From Candidatus Heimdallarchaeota archaeon (GTDB lineage: Archaea > Asgardarchaeota > Heimdallarchaeia > Hodarchaeales > Hodarchaeaceae), in assembly GCA_020353515.1 (NCBI GenBank), contig CP070695.1, positions 4,189,913-4,253,912 of the forward strand: a stretch of 64,000 nt of DNA, read 5' to 3'. Shown piece by piece: positions 63,445 through 64,000 of the stretch (position 1 is the stretch's first letter; each line of letters begins with the position of its first letter). The notes below the pieces were generated by a model, which saw only the letters and a list, made by a program, of their open reading frames with translations, was not told where the DNA came from and ran no database searches. A program made the position numbers and the translations under genes.

Positions 63445-64000
63445 ATGAGAGCGATTGTTAATGCGAAAATTCTTTGTCCAAATCTAGGATTCATCGAGAA
63501 TGGAAGTATAATATTTGATGAGGAAAAAATCCATGCCGTTGGAACAAATATAACCATTCCTGAAGGTACTGAAATTATCGATGTCGAAAAAAAATTTGTC
63601 TTACCAGGTTTTATTGACGCACATACCCATCAAGGCCTTTTCGAGGGCGGAATAGGCTGGGCAGGAAGAGATGGTAATGAAATGACTGATCCAATTACTC
63701 CTCACTTAAGAGGTCTGGACTCCTTTAATCCTGAAGAGAGATCATTAAAAGAAGTGCTAAAAGGCGGAGTCACTTGTATTAACACAGGGCCGGGTTCTGG
63801 AAATGTAATTTCTGGTCAAGCTTTTGTCATCAAACCCTTTGGAGAGAAGATAGTTGATGAGATGGTTTTATTGGCTCCCTCAGGACTTAAAGTGGCATTA
63901 GGAGAGAACCCCAAAAGAGTTCATGGTCAGGAACAGAAAAGAATGCCTCAAACAAGAATGGGGGTGGCTGGACTTTTAAGGAAAACATTCACAGATGCTA
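63445..64000 (+). CDS. Amidohydrolase (metal-dependent, imidazolonepropionase-like), cut by window edge
   Basis: The first 185 residues of an amidohydrolase-superfamily protein. It begins MRAIVNAKILCPNLGFIENG and has the metal-binding strand FVLPGFIDAHTHQGLFEGG (HxH). It then has LKEVLKGGVTCINTGPGSG, the usual continuation. The superfamily hydrolyses cyclic amides and similar bonds using one or two metals. The ATG at 63445 follows GGAG with good spacing; an ATG at 63441 is out of frame. Exact substrate unknown since the C-terminal part is outside the window. Confidence 0.82.
   Translation, partial: MRAIVNAKILCPNLGFIENGSIIFDEEKIHAVGTNITIPEGTEIIDVEKKFVLPGFIDAHTHQGLFEGGIGWAGRDGNEMTDPITPHLRGLDSFNPEERSLKEVLKGGVTCINTGPGSGNVISGQAFVIKPFGEKIVDEMVLLAPSGLKVALGENPKRVHGQEQKRMPQTRMGVAGLLRKTFTDA

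Overview
The window looks like chromosomal DNA from an Asgard archaeon, most likely of the Heimdallarchaeia group. The sequence is AT-rich. It carries archaeal information-processing genes (a histone doublet, winged-helix regulators, T-rich terminators) beside eukaryote-like parts: a longin-like domain fused to an Arf-like GTPase, an Arf-like GTPase fused to a winged helix, and a SERCA-type Ca2+ ATPase. Bacterial-type metabolic genes are mixed in (PlsC-like acyltransferase, acyl-CoA ligase, acyl-CoA dehydrogenases, kynureninase). The lineage is inferred from gene content only; there is no rRNA, tRNA or ribosomal protein gene in the window to confirm it.

Layout. 1-4.6 kb: end of an ACT-domain gene, then three seven-helix membrane proteins interleaved with a PGAP1/LipA-like lipase. 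4.7-7.7 kb: a PlsC-like acyltransferase divergent from an acyl-CoA ligase that overlaps a MoaD-like gene. 7.9-15 kb: a CheR methyltransferase with two extra N-terminal CheR_N-like repeats, a form IV-like RuBisCO homologue and a giant M6 metalloprotease. 15-18.5 kb: a YkoE-like ECF S component, an orphan adenine methyltransferase and the histone doublet. 19-26 kb: a CaCA exchanger, a non-coding stretch with a duplicated element, then an arsenic/thiol-redox cluster (ArsR, a palindromic operator, ArsP-like permease, Acr3, two small thioredoxin-like proteins, CcdA, TlpA-like). 26-35 kb: Ca2+ ATPase, a PC4-like small protein, acyl-CoA dehydrogenase, macro domain, coiled-coil/winged-helix protein, an M20 homologue with altered metal ligands, and an Arf-like GTPase. 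35-42 kb: a large surface protein with an alpha/alpha toroid, converging on a nickel uptake operon (nikM-N-Q-O-R). 42-50 kb: kynureninase and a run of small enzymes (YaeQ-like nuclease, GNAT, DinB, PCMT, TIM-barrel, LMW phosphatase, HAD, CPBP protease). 51-64 kb: another surface protein, a membrane-tethered winged-helix regulator converging on a histidine kinase, the longin-GTPase, M28 and M3 peptidases, a second acyl-CoA dehydrogenase and the start of an amidohydrolase.

How the genes work together. Two units are clear operons. The arsenic cluster couples efflux (ArsP-like, Acr3) to a possible thiol relay across the membrane (cytosolic thioredoxins, CcdA, extracytoplasmic TlpA-like). The nik cluster is a complete ECF-type nickel importer with its own NikR. 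Fatty acid or acyl-CoA metabolism recurs (acyl-CoA ligase, PlsC-like protein, two acyl-CoA dehydrogenases, a lipase). Several peptidases (M6, M3, M20, M28, CPBP) fit a peptide-degrading heterotroph.

Nothing in the window looks like a complete unknown multi-gene system. The most unusual single items are the longin-GTPase fusion, the histone doublet with a short second fold, the triple CheR_N methyltransferase, the metal-site-altered M20 protein and the ars operator with its thiol-relay genes. No tRNA, CRISPR array or intact insertion sequence was seen.
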